Of a stretch of 64,000 nt of DNA, positions 30,323 to 40,629 are shown piece by piece (position 1 is the stretch's first letter; each line of letters starts with the position of its first letter). The notes below the pieces were generated by a model. That model was not told the DNA's origin. It searched no databases and saw only the letters and a program-made list of their open reading frames with translations. Source of the DNA: Imbricaverruca yamaguchii (Eukaryota > Arthropoda > Thecostraca > Neoverrucidae); NCBI GenBank assembly GCA_034440575.1, contig JAOTOL010001459.1, positions 620,001 through 684,000 of the forward strand, read 5' to 3'. Both the position numbers and the translations under genes were made by a program.

Positions 30323-30324
<2 letters not shown>

Positions 30325-30659
30325 GGTGATGAACTCCGGCTAGTTATAAAATTGTGCGCATTCACATGTGGCTTCTTTTGCAAATTTCACAACTTCCGTT
30401 GAACCATTAGGAGGAAAGCGGACAACTTGAAAAAGTTCGATATTTGATATGTCCGGAACAGCAATGTGGTGGTGTAAATTAAAAATAAACGATGAGATCA
30501 CCGTCCGATCAGGTTGATGGATTTTTTTTGGGGGGAGGGGAGCCCCTAGTCTTATAGGACACGGATCCTTGCTATCACAACGGCTGCAAACAAAAATAGA
30601 TCGTACCCTCCTATTCCTATTACATTCAGTCATTGTACTCACGCTGGACCTTCAACACC

Positions 30660-31950
30660 TTTGAAATTTGTTCTCCATATCTCAACAATCTAATATCGTA
30701 CGGCAAGCCACGTGGAAAGTCACCCGCATAATGCAAATTTAAGCCGAACCCACGAAACGCGAGGACTCTGAAAAATACACTAACCTTTGATCTTGAGGTT
30801 TGATCTGGCATGTTCCTGGTTGAAATACTACTTCAGGGTTCCCCACGGGCTTTCTCTTGATATCAAGTATGGGTAGTTTTGGGAGAAATCGAAGAAGCAT
30901 GGGGCGACCGAAGAAATGAGTTCGACCTTTGACTTTGAAAATTAATGTGATGTCTGAGCAGTTTGCCAGATTACCACACGACACTTCGAATGACACAACT
31001 TGATGAAAATTGAAAACATAGCGATGTGGCGAAAGGACTTCGAACAACTTAAGCTAGCCTTCGGTCTAGTGATGTGACACTGACATGCCCCGGTTTGAAA
31101 TGTTACTCGAGGTGCACCACGGGCTATTGCTCGATACCAGTTGTGGGTAGGTTAGGGAGAAAGAAAAAATGCGAGGCGACCAACGAAATCGGTTTGACCT
31201 TTGACCTTATAAATTAGTTATATTTGGTAGCATATAACACGGCAAAAGTCACGTCAAATGACACTCACTTGGTGCAAATCGAACCCATGGCGACGAATCG
31301 CGAGGACTTCGAAAAATTCAAACTGGCCTTTGACGTTGAGGTTTGACTTTGACATACCCCGCCTTAAAAATGCAACTCGAGGGTTCACGACGAGCTGCCG
31401 CTTGATAGTGGATCTGGGCAGGCTTGAGTAAAAACCACAAACAAAATGTGAGACGACCGAAGAAATCAGTTTGAATATTTACCTGTCGAGATTATTTCGA
31501 AATATCGACTTTGACACTGACATAAGACAACACGAATGGCTTACAGTTCCTCCAAATGGAAGCCATAGCGACGAAACGCGATGACATCGAAGAACTCAAT
31601 CAAACATTTGACTCTGGCATGTCCTGGTTTGAAATGTTACTCGAGTGTTCACCAATGGTTATTGCTTGATACCAAATTTGGATAGATTTGATAGAAATCT
31701 GAAAAATGGCGACGGAATGATCCGCTTTGCCTTTGTCCTTGGCAAATAATTCGATTGCTTAGCTTTCTGATGTTGCATAGCAAGCAACGTCGAATGATGT
31801 CCATTTGATGGAAATGTAAACGATAGCAGTCGAACCTCGCGCTCGGTCGATATCGCTTCAATATCGCCATCTAATAAATCAAGCTTACCTTTGACCTTGA
31901 AGTCTAACCTTGTCGTGAACTGGTTTTAAATGATACTGTAGGGGGACATG
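30660..31950 (+). repeat. Tandem satellite, ~265-297-bp unit, about 4.5 copies
   Basis: The anchor GGTTTGAAATGTTACTCGAG recurs in diverged form at ~30817, 31092, 31361, 31626 and 31923. Each unit also repeats a GTGGGTAGG-like box, an AGAAATC.GAA box, GGCGACCGAAGAAAT, and TTTGACCTTTGACCTT. Unit-to-unit divergence is high, so the array is old. Confidence 0.85.
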
Positions 31951-34790
31951 TCCCCCACCCCACAGTGGTTACACTCATGATGACGTGCCTTGACTTGATG
32001 CTGCTGCAGTGTGACACGTGTCACACTGCAGTACTGCTCGCTCGGTGGCCATACTGTGCAGTGTGACGTATACGTCAACCTTCATATACATATGAAGGTT
32101 GACAGTTATATCCGCTTCAGCACACCTGTAGCCGTGCCCTGCATCGCCACCAGCCTTGGAATTACCTTTTCATGTTGCCGCTTAGATAGATCGGTGGCAG
32201 ACCGCTGGTCAGAGGTGAAAAAAGTGTACAGCCTGTCACCTACAGAATATCGAACACCACCAGGCTGTCACATGTTGATAGCTCACATTAAGACCCGTAT
32301 GCATGTGTGTGAGCGCGAAATATCGACCATGCCGCTGAAAGGGAACAAAGAAGAACGCTTTAATGTATAATAATAATGTCTATATATGATCTCCGATTTG
32401 TTCAATTATATACGATATTCAATTATTAATTAATATGTCAAATTACAACACACCCTATAAGCTAATCCTGCTTTGTGGTGCGTATCCATCAATATCCATC
32501 CATGATACGTAATATTGTGGTTCAAGGTTCTCACAATATGTCGTGCACACATTTTACTTTGCAAAGCAAAACCACAGGTTAGGCTAGCCTTTATTGTGAA
32601 AATATGCTCAATTTATATATGCTCAAAAATGCTCAATTTATATAATATGCTTTAAAAAATATGCTCAATTTATGTCAGACAAAAATAAGATTTTTCTTTT
32701 AAAAAAAAGACAAGGCCAGGTTAGGTTTCTTAACATTTGTATTATTGAACACAAATGGTGCCTATATTGAAGAAATAAATTAAACGGAGGTAGGGTAGAC
32801 CAGGCCAGGCTATTTTAGGTATTAAACAATAGTAGTACGTTATTTTGCTTTTCAACCAAAAATAACCATTTCTGAGGGGAATCAGTGGTCACATTATCCT
32901 AATCATGCAAATAAACATGGTATTACAACATGCTGTTCTCCAAGTCCAATAACTCATTGAAAATGAAATTCACCAATACAAATTTAATTCCTTTGTACAA
33001 TAAGGAACTCAATATAGCACCAATATCGAGGGCAGAGTGTCAGAGGTTATATTTTGCATTAGCTTCAAGTAATTTATTTGAAAAAAACGTTTTGGTCAAT
33101 GCAACAAGTTCTTCTGATGACACATGGGCCCTGGTACAAATAAATAAAACACATGGAAGTGGCCAGATGAAATTATTAAAATAAAGGCTAATATCGGAAG
33201 AACCGAAGCATTTTTTTTTCATCATAAGCGTTACAGAAGTCTGCAGTGTGGCAAAATGCTTGAAATAAAACAATGACTGAGGAAAGAGAACAGTGTCAAA
33301 CTGAGACACTGAGAAAAGTGTCACTTCAGTTAGGTATGGCCAGGGTTGGGTTTGTCTTGGAATTCTGGAATTGGAGAGGAAGATTATGTGCCATTACAGG
33401 TTGGTATAGAGCAGAGGACTTTGAGGACTTTTCTTTCAATCTGAATCCTGGATTATGAGAGGAAAAAACGGAACTGTTGCGTCGGGCTCAATCTCTGGAT
33501 GAGGACGGAACAGGTGACAGGCTTACTACGGCAATGATAAAACCTATGGACTTTACCACGAGAGGTAGAGTTTTTTCAGCCCCCCTCTCCCCTTGCTCAT
33601 AGATATTAAATTGTTTCTGTACGCTTCTGATACATGCGCTGAAACAAGATGAGTACGTATATGTCTGGATGGTTAGAAAATACAAATTGATTGGATATGT
33701 TAAGAGGAAAAACGGTCTGATGAAAAATACAATCCATACGCTATGATGATACGGTACCGTAAGTTGTCACCACAACCGGAGATATTTTTCAAATATCTGT
33801 CACCCACGCTCGTGGCCGAGTAGTCCGTTTTTTTTCACCTATGCCGCTGGTCGCATACTTCACTGGCAAAATGCACGACGTCCTCCTCGCCACAGTTTGG
33901 GACGCATGGCCAAGATGCCTCAGGATCCACCAGTGCAATTGGCTCTCAAACATTGATCCAAACAACTTCCAATTTTCTGCACCTGATGTCGCCTGGGGGG
34001 AGGACAAACCGATCAACATCCCACAATGCTTCTGCCTCGCTCTTTTCACACACAAAAAAAAAACATTTAGCTTTATCCACATGTTCATTTTAACAAAAAG
34101 GAAAAAGAGCACATATGAATATCTAGCCCTCTTCACTCGTGTCATGCGGCCTTGCTCACACCGCTCTGCTCCTCTGCTGTATTGCGCGTAAACGTCTAGA
34201 AGGTCCTGTGTATGTCATCCCATCTTTAATTGCTGATTTTGTAGCATGCATTTTCGCAGAAACATCTCACTTTTGAGCCTTCCTCGTTGCTTTAACCTCA
34301 GTATAAGTGCTGCCAAATTGATACCATTTTTTCTTTATGACAAAAATGTACCGTTTCAAGGAATCAAATAAATTCCGCTCCCAGAACTATCATAAGGTTT
34401 TTTTTCTGTTTGTCACTTCCACTGATACTCCCTTTGGTTATGTAGGATTTTTTGGTCCACTAGGTAAGATTTCACGGCACTGGCAGGACAAATTCCGCAG
34501 TAAGCATGTTGAAGGAGGCCCCGCCGTTGCCCTACAGCATGGCGGATGACAGCGTTGTGACGTCAGTGAAATTACCAAATGGTCAGGTGACCTTTGTCTT
34601 AGAAGAAACGCATATATGTAAACTATAATATTATATATTAAACGATATGTTTAAATGATGTTTAGTTTCAGTAAAAATTGCGCATGATTAGACGTATTAC
34701 ATGAGTATTAATTCTACATCCATAATATCCTTGCATTCATTTTATGATGACGTCATAAGCACGTGACAACTAGCGTGTAAACACCTCTCA
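31951..34790. other. Gene-less, AT-rich and partly CpG-poor stretch
   Basis: Apart from the hairpins at 32004-32103, no feature is recognised. 32370-33700 has few CpG. Perfect cAMP-response-like octamers TGACGTCA occur at 34558-34565 and 34748-34755, just upstream of the promoter-like segment. Confidence 0.4.
32004..32103. repeat. Cluster of perfect or near-perfect hairpins
   Basis: A 28-bp perfect palindrome, CTGCAGTGTGACAC joined to its complement (32004-32031). After 42 bp comes a 30-bp near-perfect palindrome starting GTCAACCTTCATAT (32074-32103). A short ACGTATACGT palindrome lies between them, and GCAGTGTGAC occurs again at 32058-32067. Confidence 0.85.
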
Positions 34791-34794
34791 CAAA

Positions 34795-34964
34795 CTTTTG
34801 CCGGAAGTGACCGGCCATTTTCTGGACGTTTCTGGTCAGTGAGGTTCTGGGTCTTTCACGCTGGCGTGATTTCAGCGTTTGCTGGTTTGCGGCGTGGTGG
34901 GATTTTTGAGTGTAACGAGGTAGACACCAAAGGAAGTTAGACTGCATTCTCTAGTACCAGAAAG
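34795..34964 (+). promoter_or_regulatory. Candidate promoter and 5' UTR exon with splice donor
   Basis: CCGGAAGTGACCGGCCATTT at 34801-34820 combines an ETS-type CCGGAAGTG and a YY1-type GCCATTTT box, the usual pair at housekeeping transcription starts. About 150 bp downstream the sequence reads AGAAAG then GTGAGT (donor at 34965). No ATG frame is evident, so the exon would be untranslated. The segment keeps its CpGs, while the DNA just downstream is CpG-poor. The gene it serves is unknown; the hnRNP L-like gene on the same strand 15 kb away is one possibility. Confidence 0.35.
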
Positions 34965-35359
34965 GTGAGTGGGTTACGTCTTGATCGTGTTGGTGGCTCT
35001 GCGCCGTTTTTGGCTTTCCCGGGTGCTGTTGCACTTGGTGAATTAGAGTGGTGTGCTAAGTCATGAATATCACATTGCTCTGAAATATAACAGTGGCAGA
35101 AATATAACAGAGGCCCGGTTTTCATGTGATATGTGGGTTCGTCCGTTTGTCAGAAATCCGGTCATGAAGGGCACTGGTAGATTTTCAGATAAAGCTAACG
35201 ACTACATTTCTTTCTAATATAGTACATTTTAACGTGATCACTGCAACCTGGGCGCTAAATGATCACGTTTTGGTCGAGGTGCCTTTAAGCTCAAATAACT
35301 AGGACTGCAGCCAGTCATTTTTGGTAAATTTGAGGCGCCTTTTTACTCCGGGCCATCTG

Positions 35360-36195
35360 ATGTTTGCCAGCCTGGTGATCAGCTGCACTTCTAGTGCTGG
35401 TGTAAGGGAATCAGACCAGCTATATTTAACAAGAATAAAACTATTAGCAGTTTTACAGCAACATTTTGCTCTCTGGTCTAGCAGCTCTGGATCCATCCAA
35501 GTCGATCCTTGCTTCAACTAAACATTCCAGACATGAATTAAAAAGGTACATCAAGCAACTTTGAATATTAATAAAAAAATGTTTCAATAAATTTTTCAGC
35601 ATTTTCATGCAAAATGACTGTTTCTTGGTGGTGAGCATAAAATTATTCTAGACATTGTTTTGCTATAATCGTCATTAAACCACTATTTCAAAACCTATAT
35701 TCCAATAGTCACTGGGGTTTGTTGTGAATATTGGGAGTGCATTGTGAGCCTGTCTCGGGTGTCTGGTATGCATTTGTGAACTTAGTTGATATTGATTAAG
35801 TATACTTTTTCTATTATTTTCTCTACTATTGCTTATGAAGTTGGATTATAACCTCGTCCTTCAGGAATAATTTAACCACAGCCATTTTTGAGGTCTGAGG
35901 CAGAGCTGTGTATTATGCATCAGTGGTGAATGGTGCACACAAACTTGGAATGGTGCAAAGGTTGACTGGGGCAGTGAAGTGCATTTTGGGAGTGCTTGAG
36001 ATCTTAGGCAACAAGGAAGTTAGCAATAATTCCAATGAATCATGGGTGAACTCTGCTCATTAGTTGTGGGGCTAGTCTGTATAATTGTTTGTTGAAGGAC
36101 GATCCTGGTTGTGTGGTCTGTCCAAGATGAGTGAGTGTGATTTATCCTGAGCTCTGCCAAGAGAAATGTTATCCCACACCATCTTTCCTGTCACA
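35360..36195 (-). mobile_element. Old, CpG-depleted fragment of the CAGTGTAGG hAT family
   Basis: Matches in inverse orientation the segment 36900-37545 plus 40457-40629 and in direct orientation 46270-47230. Shared landmarks are AACATTCCAGACATGAA, TAAGTATAC, GTTAGCAATAATTCCAATGA and TTTGTTGAAGGA. Compared with the other copies, many CG sites read TG or CA (for example ATCATGGGTGAACTC where 47106 has ATCGCGGGTGAACTC), so this copy is older or methylated. Confidence 0.75.
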
Positions 36196-37549
36196 TCCTC
36201 CTACCCCATCTCGGGGGTGGTTGAAGACCCCCCTCTAAAATCCAAAGTAAGAATCATACGGAAATGAGAGGTGTCATCAGAAAGTGCTCAACAAGTAGGG
36301 TCTGGGTCCATCCCCCCAAAAAAAAATTCCCCAAAAGTGATGTAACCAGGGGCTAGATTTCAGTGTAGGATTTCCTTTTTTTTTCTTGGTAGTGGAGTAC
36401 AACATTTTTAGCGGAGTATGAATTTTTTAGCTGGATTCCAAAAAATAGCTATGCACTTGGTGACAATTAGCCTTGTTTTAGTGGGACTGAAAACCAATGT
36501 TAGCATTTTTGTATGCATAAACATCTTGGAAAACTAAGCCATGTCAAAAACTGCTGAAAGAAAAAAAATGAGGTCCATAACCAGGTAGTATTGCTTTAAT
36601 GGAATTAAAAATAAATGTTAGCATTTCATGCTGCATGTACCATACAAATATATATGTACATATAGCTAACTGCTAAGTCAGCAATATGTCAGCAAGCTAA
36701 GTCATGAATAGGTGCAATTGTGCCAAGGAATGCAACCTAGTGGGAAATGCCCTCAGTAGCCAAAGTACTAAAAAAAATATACCCATGATATCTGCAAAGT
36801 GTATAGATATTGCCTCAGTGTAGGTGGGTGATGTATTCCCAAAGTTCACAAACAAATATTTATGATAAATAGGCATGATGTGATGTGAATACACCAATAA
36901 CATTTCTCCTGGCAGAGCTCCGGATGAATCACACTCACTCATCATGAATCGCACTCACTCATCTTGGGCGGACCACACCACCGGGATCACCCTTCAACAA
37001 ACACTTTTCCAAAGCACTAGTCCCACAATTATTGAGCTGAGTTCACCTGCGATTAATTTGAATTATTGCTAACTTCCGTTGTCCAAAATCTCAAGCACCA
37101 CAAAATGCATTTCATGACCAGATCAACCTTTGAGCCATTCCAAGTTTGTGCGTATGATTTGCCACCAACGCATCATACACAGCTCTGCCTCAGACCCCAA
37201 AATTGGCTGTGGTTAAATTATTAGTGAAGGATGAGGTTATAAGCCAACTTCATGAGCAATGGTAGAGAAAATGGTAACAAAGGTATACTTAATCGATGTC
37301 AACGAAGTTCACAAATGCACACCCGACACCGAGACCGGCTCACAACGCACACCTGGCACAGCAAAAACCATGTGACTATTGGATATGGATGGACTATTGT
37401 TTTAGAATATATGATGGTTTAATAATAATTATACTAAAACAATCCGTCTAAAACAGTTTGATTCTCACCACCAAGAAACAGTTATTTTGCATGGAAAAGC
37501 TGAAAAAAAATATTGAAAACTATTCTTATGAATATTAAAAGTTCCTTTA

Positions 37550-38245
37550 GGGGCATTTAATGCCCGATGCTATTTCCATGCTATTATGCCCGATGCTATT
37601 TCCACGTCAAATCGCACAAGAATTGGCTATTTTGAACCCGACCCCCTCCGATTTTTATGAAAATTGATACACCTGTAGTGCCAAGTGAACGAACCTCACA
37701 CGCCAACTTTCAGCCCTGGGTGACCTCTGGGGTCAGATTTAGAGGTCATCCTAGGTCGCCTATTTTTACCGACTTGACAACAATCAAATGCATATATATT
37801 AGATGTTAATTAATTTAGCGGAACGACATTGGTGTTAAAGTGCGCAGAAACCCTTGGCCATTCAGAAATATGGCAAAGGTTGCACGTGACCTCTCCGTGA
37901 CCCTTGACCTAACGAGGTCAAAGTATAAAAATGCATTTTTCTATATGTTTGCCTGCCCCTAATTCGACTAAACGTGGCTGAATTAATGGTCCTGATATTA
38001 TCTAAGAACGTGCAAAAAAGAAAGGCGGAGACTCTAAAACTTTTGAGATATCGGCCTTTGAGTAGGTATTGTCATAGGACCAAATCGAAGCATGCCCCGA
38101 TGCTATTTACCATATCATCGATGATAACTCTGGTTTCCTTGGTCCGATTATCGTCAAATTTGATGGGCAAATCATCGGTGGCAAGGTGAACTATTTTCCA
38201 GATTTTCAAGTTGACCTGACCTCACATGACCTGGCAGTGACCTCC
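37550..38245 (+). repeat. Left terminal inverted repeat of T1, rich in TGACCT/AGGTCA
   Basis: Pairs with 39826-40456. It carries about ten TGACC(T/C) or AGGTCA hexamers, for example in the block starting CGTGACCTCTCCGTGACC near 37888 and GTTGACCTGACCTCACATGA near 38211. Confidence 0.88.
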
Positions 38246-38832
38246 ATTATAAGCCAACAGGGAAACAAAAATATTTTCATGAACAAAAAACGCTGAATTT
38301 GGCTCGTACAGGTTATATTACCTAGTTTTAGGTTAGGCTACTCCAAACGAGCCAAGTTTTATTTTGAACAAGTGTCCTCTGCAAGGTCACGTGAGGTCAC
38401 TATGAGGTCATGTCACACTTTCGTCAATAACTTTATATAGAATCAAGATAGATAAATAATTTTAATGCCATCGAGATCCTCTGGTTAATCATGATGTATA
38501 ATATGATCAAGCTAGGTCATCACTTGATCTCGGTTTAGGGTGACCTGGAGGTCAACTGGGGTCAGGATCAAATGTTCAGCTAGCTAAGTCATGTGATACA
38601 TCAATCAACGCGGTCTGACGAGGAAAATAGGATTGTAACAAAATTATATTTCTATCTTTATTTTGGCAAAAGTTATTCGCAAAAAAATATGTTTCCTCGG
38701 TTTTTATAGCCTGAATATATTGTTTCAGCTCGCGTGCGTTTCGTACTAACATTTTATCGGGAGGGCCAGTAAATGTTTCTGATATGCAAGTAGCCGCGAC
38801 CATAAAACAAGTTGAACAGCAGTACCGTATAT

Positions 38833-39828
38833 TCACGAAGAACTACCAACCTTTTTCGCCACACGTACCTCACCCGTCTCGCTGCCGGAAAACCATCTCA
38901 CAACCACCATACCATTACGTGGAGACGGAGTAACACGATGGACATTCCTTGTTCCCGGTATTGTGCGAGCAGCTGCGAATCTGTCATTCAACGCTTTGGT
39001 TTCTTTGACCCACTCGGTTTGGGGAAAATACTCCACGCACGTGCCGGTGGCATGGTTTTTTACAAACTGATAAAACTGGTCCGGGATCTCAATCAGAGTT
39101 CCTTGCAGACTTCCCTTTTTAGCTAACCTTTTCAACGTCCCACCAATGCCATCACACGGTCCCTTTCCGTGAGCGGTTGCGAAGAAATGCCACTCGGCGT
39201 CTATTCCAAAGTCGACGGAATGCTCTGCCAAATTTAGGAAATTCTTACAATTTTTGTATTGCGAGGCAGCCCCATCTGAAAAATAAAATATCTTCTTGGG
39301 GCGCTGGCCTAATTCTGCTTCCAGGCGCTCAATGAGTTTTCCTTGAAACAGGTGGACAGCCACAGTATCATGCGTCAGGCAGTCGGAAATGGCAGAGTAA
39401 GAAAAATGTTTGAGGTCCCCTGCGTTGTTTCGCCAATAAGCCACAAACGGATGGATTGTCACCTGCAGTTTGTTCCAGTGATGGGACTGTACCTCATCCT
39501 GTGTAACCATAGCGTAGTTTTCGGAAAAATCTCCAATAACAATTACCTCTGCAGGAGCTAGTGTTTCCTTTAGGCCTTTCAGATAATTGCCTTGGGCACG
39601 GGCGACAAAATCATGCTTTACATGTATTTCCAGCTGCTCGCAAAATGATCGCACAAAATCTTCAGAAGTTTGCGTAACCACCTCTAAGGTGGACCTATCA
39701 GTATTAGTCCACTTTCGGTACTCAATGTTATCGATTTCTCGGTTATCATGAATCATATCATGGCCATGAATATTCACACAAGTTGCAATATTGCATGTAT
39801 TTAGGCAATACAAACTTCCCAAGGTCAT
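38833..39828 (-). CDS. DDE-type transposase-like protein of T1 (331 aa), probably N-terminally truncated
   Basis: Intact frame from ATG at 39828 to TGA at 38833. It resembles a family of uncharacterised proteins found in cnidarians, molluscs and arthropods, from memory. Visible motifs are IGDFSENYAMVTQDEVQ with D100, HHWNKLQVTIHPFVAYW, YFSDGAASQYKNCKNF with D185, WHFFATAHGKGPCDG with D226, and IGGTLKRLAKKGSLQG. The spacing of acidic residues and the alternating beta/alpha pattern suggest an RNase H-fold transposase catalytic core that would cut and rejoin T1 ends. The frame begins exactly at the inner edge of the right TIR, and relatives appear to have a longer N-terminal part, so a DNA-binding N-terminus may have been lost by internal deletion or sit on an unseen exon. 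No frameshift or stop interrupts the 331 codons, unlike every other mobile-element gene in the window. The transposase assignment is an inference. Confidence 0.75.
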   Translation of the reverse strand: MTLGSLYCLNTCNIATCVNIHGHDMIHDNREIDNIEYRKWTNTDRSTLEVVTQTSEDFVRSFCEQLEIHVKHDFVARAQGNYLKGLKETLAPAEVIVIGDFSENYAMVTQDEVQSHHWNKLQVTIHPFVAYWRNNAGDLKHFSYSAISDCLTHDTVAVHLFQGKLIERLEAELGQRPKKIFYFSDGAASQYKNCKNFLNLAEHSVDFGIDAEWHFFATAHGKGPCDGIGGTLKRLAKKGSLQGTLIEIPDQFYQFVKNHATGTCVEYFPQTEWVKETKALNDRFAAARTIPGTRNVHRVTPSPRNGMVVVRWFSGSETGEVRVAKKVGSSS

Positions 39829-40456
39829 GTTAGTTCATGTGAGGTCATGTCAACCTGAAAATCTGGAAAATAGTTCAGTTTGCCACCAATGACTTGCGCA
39901 ACAAATTTGACGATAATCGGACGAAGGTAACCACAGTTATCATCGATAATGTGGTAAATAGCCTCGGGGCATGCATCCATTTGGTCCTATTACAATACTC
40001 AAAGGCCGATATCTCAAAAGTTTTCAAGTCTCCGCCTTTCTTTTTTGCAAGTTCTTAGATAATATCACGACCATTAATATAGCACCGTTTCGTCGAATTA
40101 GGGGCAGGCAAACATATGTAAAAATATATTTGTATACTTTGACCTGGTTAGGTCAAAGGTCACGGGGAGGTCACGTGCAACTTTTGCCATATTTCTGAAT
40201 GGCCCAAGGCTTCTGCGCACTTTGACACAAATTTCATTCCGCTAAGTTAAATAACACATGAGATATTTGCAATTTATTGATGTCAAGTCGGTAAAAAATC
40301 GTGACCTAGGATGACCTCTAGATCTGACCCCAGAGGACACTCTGGGCTAAAAGTTGGCGTGATGTGTTCTTTTACTTGGTACTACAGGTGTACCAATTTT
40401 CATCAAAATCGGAGGGGGTCGGGGAATTTCTTGTGCGATTTGACGTGGAATGACCC
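39826..40456 (-). repeat. Right terminal inverted repeat of T1
   Basis: Reverse complement of the left arm. It also contains AGGTCA/TGACCT hexamers (39847, 40141-40180, 40303-40330). Its inner edge coincides with the start codon of the T1 frame. Confidence 0.88.
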
Positions 40457-40629
40457 TTTATGTACTTGTTTAGTTCATGTCTGGAATGTTTATTTGAAGC
40501 AAGGATCGAGTTAGGAGTATCTAGAGCTGCTAGACGGGAGTACAAATTGTCCATGTAAAACCGCTCATAGGTGGTTTTATTTTTCTTCTTGGATAGAGCT
40601 GGTCTGATTCGCTACCTCAGCCCTAGAAG

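Larger units (their letters stand above)
37550..40456 (-). mobile_element. DNA transposon T1 with ~630-bp TIRs and 4-bp TSD
   Basis: TTTA flanks both ends (37546-37549 and 40457-40460). The paralogous empty site in the sister repeat at 41936-41952 reads GTTCCTTCATGTACTTG, confirming the insertion point. Termini are GGGGCATT (left) and the reverse complement of GGGTCATT (right). Arms pair over 37550-38245 and 39826-40456 with moderate divergence, from CCACGTCAAATCGCACAAG inwards to CCAGATTTTCA(A/G)GTTGAC. The left end has a short extra duplication (ATGCCCGATGCTATTTCCA). The single open frame inside is the 331-codon DDE-like gene. Superfamily not assigned; 4-bp TSDs occur in Sola among others, offered only as a lead. 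Confidence 0.9.

Noticed and set aside
33789..34191. Overlapping frames of ~117 codons on both strands near 33.8-34.2 kb
   Set aside because: Neither strand shows a domain, and the GTGGCCGAGTAGTCCG tRNA-like start at 33812 has no B box downstream.
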